From contig JAIROB010000039.1 of NCBI GenBank assembly GCA_031257695.1, forward strand, positions 1 through 9,435: a DNA stretch of 9,435 bases, read 5' to 3'. Source of the stretch: Treponema sp. (GTDB lineage Bacteria; Spirochaetota; Spirochaetia; Treponematales; Breznakiellaceae). The notes under the pieces are model-generated. The model ran no database searches. It was given only the letters and a program-made list of their open reading frames with translations, and had not been told where the DNA came from. The position numbers and the translations under genes are program-made. Positions 1 to 6,776 of the stretch are shown here, piece by piece (position 1 is the stretch's first letter; every line of letters starts with the position of its first letter).

Positions 1-344
1 GGGGAGAGGGAGGGGTTGAGCTGCAGGGACAGCCCCAGAGTGGCGGTATAGTTCAGGTTTTCCGCGGAGCTTTGAAAGCCCTCCCCGGTAAAAAGCGCCG
101 AGCCGTAACTCAGGCCCAGTCCCGCGCTGAGGCCGGGAAAAAGCTCCGCCCACCGGTGGTTCGCCGCGTATTCCGCGTCGCGGAGGTCGATGAGGCGCCG
201 CCGCAGATCAACGCTGTTCTCTGCAGCCAGCTCCACCGCCCTGTCCAGGGTAAGGACGCCGGGGTTTTCCTGGGGGAAAAGCAACGGCGCTGCGATCAGC
301 GCCAGGGAAAGGACGAAGAATCCGCGGGGCGGAAGGGGTGTCAC
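1..344 (-). CDS. TolC-family outer membrane efflux protein, N-terminal part (runs off left edge)
   Basis: The minus-strand frame stays open from here to the left edge, giving 114 residues of a longer protein. Residues about 7-25 are hydrophobic (FFVLSLALIAAPLLFPQ) and look like a signal peptide. They are followed by LTLDRAVELAAENSVDLRRR, then a charged helix, LFPGLSAGLGLSYG and NYTATLGLSLQLNPSLSP. This helix-plus-strand pattern is the usual start of TolC-type outer-membrane channel proteins, which form the exit duct of tripartite efflux or type I secretion systems. The GTG start was chosen because GGAG lies 6 nt upstream (351-354) and a promoter sits just before it. An ATG at 407 in the same frame would lie upstream of that promoter and would put an atypical leader before the signal peptide. 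The rest of the gene and any inner-membrane or adaptor partners are outside the window. The family call is fairly secure; the substrate is unknown. Confidence 0.85.
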   Translation of the reverse strand, partial: MTPLPPRGFFVLSLALIAAPLLFPQENPGVLTLDRAVELAAENSVDLRRRLIDLRDAEYAANHRWAELFPGLSAGLGLSYGSALFTGEGFQSSAENLNYTATLGLSLQLNPSLS

Positions 345-367
345 GGTTTGCTCCACATTAGAAAACA

Positions 368-397
368 ATTCTACCAAAACAGGGGTTACTTTGTCAG
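368..397 (-). promoter_or_regulatory. Predicted sigma-70 promoter of the TolC-family gene
   Basis: On the minus strand a CTGACA -35 box (397-392) is followed by an 18-nt spacer and a TAGAAT -10 box (373-368). Transcription would begin near 361, about 17 nt before the GTG start at 344. A short palindrome, GTAAAA-T-TTTTAC (410-422), lies just upstream of the -35 box and could be an AT-rich UP element or an operator. This is a sequence match only. Confidence 0.5.
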
Positions 398-485
398 CGC
401 GTTTCATCCGTAAAATTTTTACACAGCTTTACTGTTGCCGCGCAAGGGACAATTCCGCCCCGCTGCCCGTAATGGCGGGGATCCT

Positions 486-1373
486 TCATTCCCGGGCAAG
501 GGGATTGCTGAGGACGCTTTTGTCCACCATGATGGCGACCCTGCCTTCCCGCAAAAGCCGCAGGTTCTCTTCCGAGGAAAGGATGAGCAGCGCGTCCTCC
601 CGGTCAATTACCGGGTCCGTGGGACGTATGCCGTACACGCACCGGGCTATGATACGCAGGGGGTTGCCGCCCACCAGTTCCGCCAGTTCCGGGCTGAGTC
701 CCGAGGGGGTGGGGCGGAAAACGCTGGAAAAGGACACGTACCGGACCATGGCGTTTTTCCGGGCGATTCCGGCGTCCATCATGCTCCGCTCGTAGATCAG
801 GTTCATGCCAGCGTCCCAGACCTTCGGAAAAAGGCAGGGCTGGGTCAGGGCGGCGGTGTTCCGCCCCCGGATTGGCAGGGGCTCCGCAGCCAGGATGATG
901 ATCCCCGTGTAGGACGCCGCGGGCAGGGGCCGCAGAGGCCGGGTAAGCTCCGCGGGGCGGCTGTGGCGTATGAGCGCCGCGCTGAGCCGGGTGAGGTCTA
1001 TGGTGTAGGAGGCGGTCAGGGCGCTGAGGTCGGGGGACAGCGCCGGAGGGACCCTGCGCGCTCCCTGGGCTATGGCGCCTACGCTTTGGAGGGGGAATTC
1101 CCCCCGGTCTATGAGGTCCTGCAGGGAGCAGGAGGAATCCACCGGGATGGACAGCAGTGAAGGCCGTATCAGCCGGGGGTATTCGGCGTCCACCAGTTCC
1201 TCGGCCCGGGCTCTCCCGGTGGGGAGCCCTATGCCCGCGGAAGCCAGGTTCAGTGCCACCGACGCGGTGATCTCCATCGTTTCCCATTCCAGGGAGCCGG
1301 AGATGTCCGGGGTTTGCCCGCGAAGACCCGGGGCGCAGCACAGCGCCAGCAAAACTAGTAAGCGTTTCCGCAT
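486..1373 (-). CDS. Secreted protein of unknown function (295 aa)
   Basis: I do not recognise the family. The N-terminus MRKRLLVLLALCCAPGLRG is a signal peptide, probably cut after residue 19. A lipoprotein reading at the two cysteines (12-13) would need an unusually short leader. The mature part has no obvious transmembrane segment. It looks like a mixed alpha/beta envelope protein, with hydrophobic strand-like stretches such as GIIILAAEPLPIRG (about 155-168) and LRIIARCVYGIRPTDPVI near the C-terminus. The ATG start has AAGGA about 8 nt upstream. The start lies only 14 nt downstream of the 115-bp hairpin repeat, which fills almost all of the gap to the transglycosylase gene. Expression therefore depends on readthrough of that element or on a promoter within it. 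Codon use and GC match the neighbours. A long reading frame on the opposite strand (435-1160) is a shadow. Confidence 0.7.
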   Translation of the reverse strand: MRKRLLVLLALCCAPGLRGQTPDISGSLEWETMEITASVALNLASAGIGLPTGRARAEELVDAEYPRLIRPSLLSIPVDSSCSLQDLIDRGEFPLQSVGAIAQGARRVPPALSPDLSALTASYTIDLTRLSAALIRHSRPAELTRPLRPLPAASYTGIIILAAEPLPIRGRNTAALTQPCLFPKVWDAGMNLIYERSMMDAGIARKNAMVRYVSFSSVFRPTPSGLSPELAELVGGNPLRIIARCVYGIRPTDPVIDREDALLILSSEENLRLLREGRVAIMVDKSVLSNPLARE

Positions 1374-1386
1374 GGTCTGGTTCCTT

Positions 1387-1501
1387 GAGCCTGTTCCAAA
1401 ACCCTATGGTTTTGGAACAGCCCCTTGGAAAAAGCGGTCTACAGCCCGCTTTTTCCTGTAAATCTAAAGTTGCTGTTCCAAAACTGAAGTTTTGGAACAC
1501 C
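1387..1501 (-). repeat. 115-bp three-hairpin element, copy A
   Basis: Read on the minus strand, the element has three hairpins. Hairpin 1 (1499-1474) has 11-bp arms TGTTCCAAAAC/GTTTTGGAACA and loop TTCA. Hairpin 2 (1456-1427) has arms GGAAAAAGCGG/CCGCTTTTTCC and an 8-nt loop. Hairpin 3 (1420-1391) has 13-bp arms CTGTTCCAAAACC/GGTTTTGGAACAG and loop ATAG. It starts 6 nt after the stop codon of the transglycosylase gene and ends 14 nt before the next start codon, in the sense orientation. The second copy is at 7805-7919 on the plus strand, has the same length, and is 100/115 identical by hand alignment. It could be a non-autonomous palindromic (REP/MITE-like) element or a structured 3' UTR element. 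No coding capacity is visible. Confidence 0.9.
1427..1456 (-). terminator. Terminator-like hairpin 2 inside copy A
   Basis: A perfect 11-bp stem has a GC-rich top (GCGG/CCGC) next to the loop. It is flanked by A5 on one arm and T5 on the other, so it would look like an intrinsic terminator from either strand. It sits about 50 nt after the stop of the minus-strand transglycosylase gene and could end or attenuate transcription before the 295-aa secreted-protein gene. The T-tract is short and followed by CC, so strength is uncertain. Confidence 0.5.
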
Positions 1502-1506
1502 CTCCC

Positions 1507-2859
1507 TTATCTCTGTATCGGCGTTTTTAGTATTCTGCCCTCTCTGAGTATATCCTTCAAGTCCATGCCGTTGGCCGCCGCTAAAACCCGGACATCCACC
1601 CCGTACAGGCGGGCGATGGACCAGAGGGTCTCCCCGCGGCGCACCCGGTGGGCGCCCGCAAACTCCGTTCCGGCGCCTGCAAACCCGGCTCCGGCGTCCG
1701 GGGCCGCGGGAACAGCGGGAGGCTCCGCGCCGCCGGCCAGCGCGGGGATGCGGAGTTTCCCGCCAATTTGGAGGAACCGCGCCTCCGTTCCGGGGTTGGC
1801 GCCCAGGATCTGGTCCACCCCGACCCGGTACCGCAGCGCCAGAGCGGAGAGGGTGTCGCCGTAAGCTATGGTGTGGACATGGTAGCGGAGCAGGGGGAGG
1901 TCCCGGCTCTCCAACGCTGCCAGCAGCGCCGGGGCGTCCGCCTGGGGCGCCTTAATCCGGTAGTCCCCGGTGGGCGGCGTTATGCCGTGCCGGAGTTCGC
2001 TGTTGCCCCTTTTCAGCAGATCCTTGTCCGCCCCGGCGTATTCCGCCAGCAGATCCAGGTCCACCGAGCGGTCCGCCCTGATCCGGATCCACCGGGGATC
2101 CTCCGGCCAGGAAGGGGAAAGGCCGTATTGCCGGGGGTTTGACAGGATATGGGAAACCGCCAGGAACTTGGGGACGTAGTGGATGGTTTCGGTTTTCAGG
2201 AGCCGCTTTTCCGCGAGGGTCCAGTAGTCCCGGATGCCGGTCTGCCCCACCAGGCGGGTCACGGCGCCCAGCCCCGCGTTATAGGCCGCCAGCGCCAGGG
2301 CCCAGTCCCCCAGGCTGTTGTAGTTGTCCTCCAGCTTTCGCAGGGCGCTTTGGGTGGACTTCCAGAAGTCCATCCGCTCGTCCACATAATCGGTGATCCC
2401 CATGCCGTAGCCGCCTATGCTGTTCCGCATAAACTGCCAGAGCCCCGCCGCGCCGGACCGGCTCACCGCGGTGGGAAGGAAGCCCGACTCTATCACCGGC
2501 AGGTAGACCAGCTCCGGCGGCATATTCCGCTCCTCCGCCTCCTGCCGTATAAAGGCCAGGTAGGGACCGCCCCGTTCCATGGCGTCGGCAAGGTAGGCCA
2601 GACCGGCGCTGCCGGAGTATTGCCGCAGGTAGCGCTGGGTCAGGCTCCGATCCAGCCCCGGTATGGCGGCCCCGCTGCCGGCCTTGTCCGGGGAACGGGC
2701 CTGGCCGGAAAAGCGCTCCGGCGCCCCGCCCTGGAGGATCCGCCGCTGGGGCCGGAGGGGCGGCTCCAGGGCCGGATCTTCCTTTGCGGCAATTTCCGCC
2801 CAGGCCGGCAGGACGGAGCAGAGCAGGACGGCAAAAAACAGACGCTGCCCTAACCTCAA
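1507..2859 (-). CDS. mltD: Membrane-bound/secreted lytic murein transglycosylase D-like, GH23 with two LysM domains
   Basis: This enzyme would cleave the MurNAc-GlcNAc bond of peptidoglycan in the periplasm and leave 1,6-anhydro ends. Numbering is from the TTG start (450 aa). Residues 1-21 are a signal peptide (RLFFAVLLCSVLPAWA). The SLT/GH23 domain spans about 95-240, with the catalytic glutamate in VIESGF (E124), then GAAGLWQFM (137-144) and AAYNAG (191-196), the family hallmarks. Two LysM peptidoglycan-binding modules follow, at about 326-372 (YGDTLSALALRYRV) and 403-450 (RRGETLWSIARLYGV). The length matches MltD proteins. The TTG start overlaps the upstream stop codon as TTGA, has GGGGA upstream, and gives a textbook signal peptide. 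An in-frame ATG at 2889 would add ten residues and overlap the upstream gene by 34 bp without a well-spaced Shine-Dalgarno sequence. Cotranscription with the upstream TPR gene is likely. The family call is secure; the start is less so. Confidence 0.92.
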   Translation of the reverse strand: MRLGQRLFFAVLLCSVLPAWAEIAAKEDPALEPPLRPQRRILQGGAPERFSGQARSPDKAGSGAAIPGLDRSLTQRYLRQYSGSAGLAYLADAMERGGPYLAFIRQEAEERNMPPELVYLPVIESGFLPTAVSRSGAAGLWQFMRNSIGGYGMGITDYVDERMDFWKSTQSALRKLEDNYNSLGDWALALAAYNAGLGAVTRLVGQTGIRDYWTLAEKRLLKTETIHYVPKFLAVSHILSNPRQYGLSPSWPEDPRWIRIRADRSVDLDLLAEYAGADKDLLKRGNSELRHGITPPTGDYRIKAPQADAPALLAALESRDLPLLRYHVHTIAYGDTLSALALRYRVGVDQILGANPGTEARFLQIGGKLRIPALAGGAEPPAVPAAPDAGAGFAGAGTEFAGAHRVRRGETLWSIARLYGVDVRVLAAANGMDLKDILREGRILKTPIQR

Positions 2860-4055
2860 AATTTTTCCCCGTAGTAGATCCCCGCCCATTCCCAGCGGCC
2901 GTGGATCTCCGGGTCCGAAGGGAAGTTGATTTTCCTGAAGCAGAGGTACCAGGTGGAAATGTACTGGGACCAGCCCCAGGTGCGGAGGTACGCCTCGTTT
3001 GCGTTGGAACTGGCGTCCAGTTCCGCGGCGTAGCGAATATGGTTGCTCATCATAAAGTCCGAAAGGTTGAATTCCGCCATTCCCGCGTTGTCCAGATCCT
3101 CCTGCCCCCAGGAACGGGCGAAGAAGTTGACCTTTGCCTGGTAGCGCCGCAACTGCCAGCTGCTCCCGCTGTCCAGGGCCTCCCGTATCGCCGCGACCAG
3201 GGAATTGAGGGTTTCAAAGGTCCAGTCCTTCCGGGAGTTGTTGAAGTCCACCAACCGCTTGGCATAGCTGTAGGCTTCGGGAAAGCCCGGAATCACGGTT
3301 CCGTAGTAGGGCAGAAACTGGGTGTAGGCCTGGATAGCCCGGTTCCACTCGCCTATCCGCTCGTAGGCCTGGCCCAGCATGAAGTAGGTGATCCCCGGGT
3401 CAATCCTGTCGGAAAAACGGGAGATCAGCTCCTGGTAGTACCAGACCCGCTGCTCGTCGTCGCCGGTCAGGTTGATCAGCCGGTTAAAGCAGATAAGGTG
3501 TACGGACTCGCCCTGGATGCTCAGGTCGGGATAGTTCTTGACGATCAGGTCGAAGTACAACGCCGACATGGCCTGGGCATCCTGCATGGAGTAGGCGTAG
3601 GCGATCATGAGCAGGTAATAGGCGGCGTAGGGATCCTCGGGGTGGCCGTGGGTCCAGTCGCCGAGAAAATTTATCAACCGGCCGTATTCCTTCAACCGGG
3701 CGTATTCCCCGGCAATTTCCCTGACCACCGAAAATTGCTCCTCCCCGCTCCGGGATTCCCTGGCCAGGAGGCCGAAAAGATCCCGCAGCTCCTCCCGCTG
3801 CTCCCCGGTCCCGGTGATATAGTAGGGATCAACCCCCTTGCCGTCCGCAGGCGAATCGCCGGTGGCGCACACCGCCAGCGCCCCCAGCAGGAAAAACGCC
3901 CAGAAAAAGCGCCGCAGCCGGGGAAGCGCCGCCGGGGAGGGAAGGCGTTTTCCCGTCAAACAAGCCGGTTTTACAATACGGCCACGGGAAACCTTCAGTC
4001 TGACGAACCTGTCCAAAGCTGCCGCCTTACAAACAAAGTTTTGAAACTCTACCAT
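2856..4055 (-). CDS. Secreted TPR-like protein of unknown function (399 aa)
   Basis: I do not recognise a named family. A hydrophobic segment at residues 49-62 (RFFWAFFLLGALAV) is followed by Cys63, so it could be a lipoprotein with a loose lipobox (LAVC) or an anchored/secreted protein. The mature part is helical and tandem. TPR-like pairs are seen at about 142-177 (YYLLMIAYAYSMQDAQAMSA) and 219-250 (YFMLGQAYERIGEWNRAIQA). The C-terminal third is rich in Trp, Tyr and Asn. It overlaps the transglycosylase gene downstream, so it may scaffold or regulate cell-wall remodelling; that role is inference from position only. The ATG at 4055 has AAGGG upstream and a plausible promoter. The first ~45 residues before the hydrophobic segment are atypical, and a TTG at 3959 would start the protein almost directly at its signal peptide, although no Shine-Dalgarno sequence precedes it. 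Confidence 0.75.
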   Translation of the reverse strand: MVEFQNFVCKAAALDRFVRLKVSRGRIVKPACLTGKRLPSPAALPRLRRFFWAFFLLGALAVCATGDSPADGKGVDPYYITGTGEQREELRDLFGLLARESRSGEEQFSVVREIAGEYARLKEYGRLINFLGDWTHGHPEDPYAAYYLLMIAYAYSMQDAQAMSALYFDLIVKNYPDLSIQGESVHLICFNRLINLTGDDEQRVWYYQELISRFSDRIDPGITYFMLGQAYERIGEWNRAIQAYTQFLPYYGTVIPGFPEAYSYAKRLVDFNNSRKDWTFETLNSLVAAIREALDSGSSWQLRRYQAKVNFFARSWGQEDLDNAGMAEFNLSDFMMSNHIRYAAELDASSNANEAYLRTWGWSQYISTWYLCFRKINFPSDPEIHGRWEWAGIYYGEKF

Positions 4056-4094
4056 GATGACCCTTTTTGGGCGCGGCGGCCGCAGCGCGTTTTT

Positions 4095-4123
4095 AGTATT
4101 GAAGGAAACCGAACTTGTTCCAA
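4095..4123 (-). promoter_or_regulatory. Candidate promoter for the TPR-transglycosylase unit
   Basis: On the minus strand TTGGAA (4123-4118) and AATACT (4100-4095) are separated by 17 nt. Each box matches the sigma-70 consensus at four of six positions. The start of transcription would be about 30 nt upstream of the ATG at 4055. The -35 box is one arm of the solitary hairpin at 4116-4142, so folding or a bound protein there could affect this promoter. Confidence 0.4.
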
Positions 4124-4142
4124 ACGCTGAAGTTTTGGAACA
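4116..4142. repeat. Solitary hairpin related to hairpins 1 and 3 of the 115-bp element
   Basis: TGTTCCAAA (4116-4124) and TTTGGAACA (4134-4142) form a perfect 9-bp stem with a 9-nt loop. The arms have the same TGTTCCAAA core as hairpins 1 and 3 of copy A (1474-1499, 1391-1420) and hairpin 1 of copy B (7807-7832). The rest of the 115-bp element is absent. It lies in the divergent intergenic region between the TPR gene and the membrane-protein gene. Confidence 0.75.
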
Positions 4143-4168
4143 GTTTCGACTTTGACTGCCCTTTTCTG

Positions 4169-4198
4169 TTGGCAAGCAAAGCCCAAAATCAGTATATT
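4169..4198 (+). promoter_or_regulatory. Promoter of the membrane protein-lipoprotein unit (probably leaderless transcript)
   Basis: TTGGCA (4169-4174), an 18-nt spacer and TATATT (4193-4198) form a good sigma-70 promoter. The -10 box ends only 6 nt before the ATG at 4205, so transcription should begin at or within a base or two of the start codon. No Shine-Dalgarno sequence lies between. The same TTGGCA -35 box with a TATAT-type -10 box recurs before the sigma-factor gene. Confidence 0.6.
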
Positions 4199-4204
4199 GC
4201 AAGT

Positions 4205-4774
4205 ATGGATGGATCAACAACCCGCAAAGCCGCCGCCCGCCTTGCATTTATAACCGGCCTTCTGCTCATGCTCCTGGGGAGCGCCTTTCTTCTGGGCACC
4301 CTCCAGGGAATCGCCCGGTTTTCCATACTGAGGGCCTTCTTTTTTATTATTATCGGCGCCATTTGCGCTTTTTTGGCCATCAAATTGAACAAACGGTCCC
4401 TGTACCTGTTCTTTGCCGCGTTTTTTCTCCTGGTGGGGTTTTTCCTCTTCCTTTCCTCCCTCCATATCCTGCCCTTTACCTTTTCCCAGAGCTGGCCCCT
4501 GCTGTCGGTCTTCGCCGGACTCGCCCTTTTTCCCGCGGGATGGCACCGTTTCGGGGCTATCCGTACCCGTTTTGTGGTCCCCTCGGTGGTATTTGTCTTC
4601 CTCGGCTGTTTTCTCATGGTCTTTTCATTCCGGGTCGTCCCCTTTTCCTTTAAGCATTTTGTAATCGACTGGTGGCCTCTGCTGGTGGTGCTCATGGGCC
4701 TCATCCTGGTTCTCCTGGCCCTGGGCACAAAGAACAACGAGGAGACAACCAAACCGGGGAATACGACTCCATAA
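4205..4774 (+). CDS. Multi-span membrane protein with LiaI/LiaF-like transmembrane motifs (189 aa)
   Basis: An integral membrane protein with about six hydrophobic helices, near residues 12-31, 43-60, 66-86, 95-111, 119-139 and 155-172. Two helices begin with Trp-Pro-Leu-Leu (SWPLLSVFAGLALFPAGW and WWPLLVVLMGLILVLLALG). This is the pattern of the short LiaI/LiaF-like transmembrane domain found in envelope-stress and many uncharacterised membrane proteins. A polar tail (KNNEETTKPGN) ends the protein. There is no catalytic motif, so no enzymatic role is proposed. The ATG at 4205 was chosen because the promoter abuts it. A longer frame from a TTG at 4115 would start inside a hairpin repeat and read through the promoter. 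The stop codon is 2 nt before the downstream lipoprotein start, so the two are cotranscribed. Confidence is high that it is a membrane protein, moderate for the domain name. Confidence 0.75.
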   Translation: MDGSTTRKAAARLAFITGLLLMLLGSAFLLGTLQGIARFSILRAFFFIIIGAICAFLAIKLNKRSLYLFFAAFFLLVGFFLFLSSLHILPFTFSQSWPLLSVFAGLALFPAGWHRFGAIRTRFVVPSVVFVFLGCFLMVFSFRVVPFSFKHFVIDWWPLLVVLMGLILVLLALGTKNNEETTKPGNTTP

Positions 4775-4776
4775 GA

Positions 4777-6507
4777 ATGACTGGCGCAGGCTTTTTTTTC
4801 CGGTTTCCGCTCCCATGGCTCCTTTTGGGGGCTTTGCTGTTTTCCTGCAAAACCCAGCCGGTCGCGGAGGAGATCATCCCCCTTCCCGCGGCGCCCCCGG
4901 AGGAGCAGACAGCCCCTGTGCTGCCTGTGGGAAACGGCGTGGCCGATGAGATTCGCTCCCTGGTTGAAAGCGGCATCCCCTCGTCCCTGCTCGCCGCGCT
5001 GGACCTTATCAAGCGCCGGGACCTGGAAGCGGGGGAGTACGGCAGAGCCATGGCCGCGGTGTCCGTGACCCTGCTGCGGAAACTGTACCCCGACATCAAA
5101 ACCGATCTTCCCCCCGCGGACCCGCCCCGGATCCATCCCTACACGAAGATCCTGGACCAGGCCGAACAGGGACAGTACGCCGCGCCCCCCCGCAATTCCC
5201 TTGATTATCTGGAGCTGACCCTTCCGTTTTTAGCCCTCCTGGACGAAACCCGGGAAAACCCGCTCCTGGCCGCCCTGCCGGATCTCAAGCGGGCGCGGGA
5301 ATTGAACCCCCGGGGCCTGTTGGCCGCCTATTTTATGGGCCTGGTCTATGAAAAAACCGGACAGTGGGAAAAGGCCGCCTCGGAATACCGCAGGGCCTAC
5401 GATGCCTCCCGGGGATTTTACCCCGCGGCTTTGGGGCTGGCCCGTTACTTAAGCTCCCATGGAGAGAGCGGGGAGGAGATAGCGCTGCTTTCCGATATGG
5501 TGGTCCAATACCCCGATAACATGGCCATTAAGCGGCAGCTTGCCCTGGTGTACTACAACAACCAGGACTGGTCCCGGGCGGAACCGGCCATAGCGGAGAT
5601 TCTCCGGCAGGACAGCCGGGACGGCCGGTTCATCCTGATGCAGGCCCGCCTTTTGGTGGAGCAGGGCCGTTTCAACCAGGCCCAGGCGCCCCTGGACCTC
5701 TATGCGAACATCAACCCCAACGACCGGCTTTAACTTTTCCTCCGCGCCCGCCTCCAGGCCGAAGGCTACAGGAACCGCGACGGCGCGCTGAATTACCTGC
5801 GTTCCCTCCTCCGCTCCTACCCCGATGACGAGGAAGCCCTGGTGTACGCCGCCCGGCTCCTTATGGAATCCAACCGGAGCGAGGATCAGGCCGAAGGCAG
5901 GGAGATCCTGGCCCGCCTGGTAGCCGCCGGGGAGAAGTCCCTCACCGTAAGCGCCCTGGCCGCGCAGGATGCGGCGCTCCGCCGGGCTTGGGAAGAAGCC
6001 AGACCCCACCTGGACCGCCTTTTGACGGAACGCCGCTCCCCCCAGGACCTGCTGCTGGCCTATACCGTGGAACGGAGCCTGGGAAACTGGCCCGCCGCGC
6101 TCGCCTATGCCCGGGAACTCTACCAGGCGGACCCCGCCAATGACGAAGGGGCAATCGCCTATATCTATTCCCTTATCGGAATAGGGAGGCGGTCCGAGGC
6201 CGGAACCCTGCTGGAGACCCGTCTGGCCGCCGCCGGCCAGGGCATATTGAAAAGCCGCTACTACTACCTCCGCAGCCTCCTGCATTCCGGCGAAGAAGCC
6301 GCGATGAACGACCTCCATTCCAGCCTTTTTGAGAACCCCCGAAACCTCAACGCCCTCACCGCCATGTTTGAAATTTACCACCGCCGCCGGGATGAACGCC
6401 GGGCGCTCTACTACCTGAAACAGGCCCTCGCCATAGCCCCCGATGACCCCCAGCTCAAACACTACGAAGCGGAGTATGAACAGACCCATACGTCAACACA
6501 ATTTTGA
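4777..6507 (+). pseudogene. TPR-repeat lipoprotein interrupted by an in-frame TAA at 5731-5733
   Basis: The frame opens with a lipoprotein signal (FPLPWLLLGALLFSC, lipidated Cys24), then a Pro/Glu-rich linker and an array of tetratricopeptide repeats (for example AAYFMGLVYEKTGQWEKAASEYRRAY-type units and a unit ending VQYPDN). After 318 residues a TAA interrupts it. The same frame then continues for 257 more codons with further TPRs (LNYLRSLLRSYPDD; later YYLKQALAIAPDD) to the TGA at 6505. The stop falls at the first helix of a repeat (NDRL-stop-LFLRARLQAEGYRN), where a Tyr codon would restore the pattern. This suggests a one-base TAY-to-TAA change, a recent pseudogene, or a sequence error. 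The 318-residue part alone could still be a secreted TPR lipoprotein. A GTG at 5842 with AGGA upstream might allow reinitiation, but the product would lack a signal peptide. TPR lipoproteins usually act as periplasmic scaffolds; the partner is unknown. Confidence 0.8.
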
Positions 6508-6531
6508 GGGGGCAAAATGACCCACAATTTG

Positions 6532-6558
6532 GCCCGATCCGGCGGAATGGGCTTTTTT
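6532..6558 (+). terminator. Intrinsic terminator after the TPR lipoprotein gene
   Basis: GCCCGATCC and GGAATGGGC pair around a 3-nt GGC loop, with one A-A mismatch and one G-T pair, and T6 (6553-6558) follows directly. It lies 25 nt after the TGA at 6505-6507. It also runs through the middle of a short frame at 6517-6735, which argues against that frame being a gene. Confidence 0.8.
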
Positions 6559-6726
6559 GAGCCACAATCATGCCCCACACCTTTCGAATATAAGCCCCCC
6601 GCGCCCAATCCCGCCCTTCCGGAGCTCGCCCCCCCCCTCCCGGCGCGCTGCGGTAATTCTTTTGCGGAGAAGGAATTAGAGACTCTCCCCTGTTTTTTTG
6701 CTAAAAAATACAAAAAACCGGTCGAA

Positions 6727-6755
6727 TTGGCATAGTTTTTGCTGGTTATTATATA
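6727..6755 (+). promoter_or_regulatory. Promoter of the sigma-factor gene
   Basis: TTGGCA (6727-6732), a 17-nt spacer and TATATA (6750-6755) form a strong sigma-70-type promoter. A near-ideal Shine-Dalgarno sequence GAGGAGG (6765-6771) is 5 nt from the ATG, so the leader is only about 15 nt long. Confidence 0.7.
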
Positions 6756-6776
6756 GTAAATTACGAGGAGGCCCTA

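Noticed and set aside
408..485. Terminator for the 295-aa secreted-protein gene
   Set aside because: CCCCGC/GCGGGG on the minus strand can pair, but the loop is long and no T-tract follows closely. The GTAAAA-T-TTTTAC palindrome is too AT-rich to be a convincing terminator.
2784..4130. A 448-codon plus-strand frame opposite the TPR and transglycosylase genes
   Set aside because: It is a shadow in GC-rich DNA. The minus-strand frames have clear GH23, LysM, signal-peptide and TPR features, while this one has none. The frames at 5449-6489 (minus), 435-1160 (plus) and 8068-8709 (minus) are rejected for the same reason.
4792..4799. T8 homopolymer in the lipoprotein signal-peptide codons as a phase-variation tract
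   Set aside because: The tract is short and encodes ordinary signal-peptide phenylalanines. The frame is open through it, and nothing else supports slippage.
6517..6735. A 72-codon plus-strand frame with GAGGGGG before its ATG
   Set aside because: It reads straight through the intrinsic terminator at 6532-6558 and ends within the sigma-factor promoter. The translation is Pro-rich with no recognisable fold.
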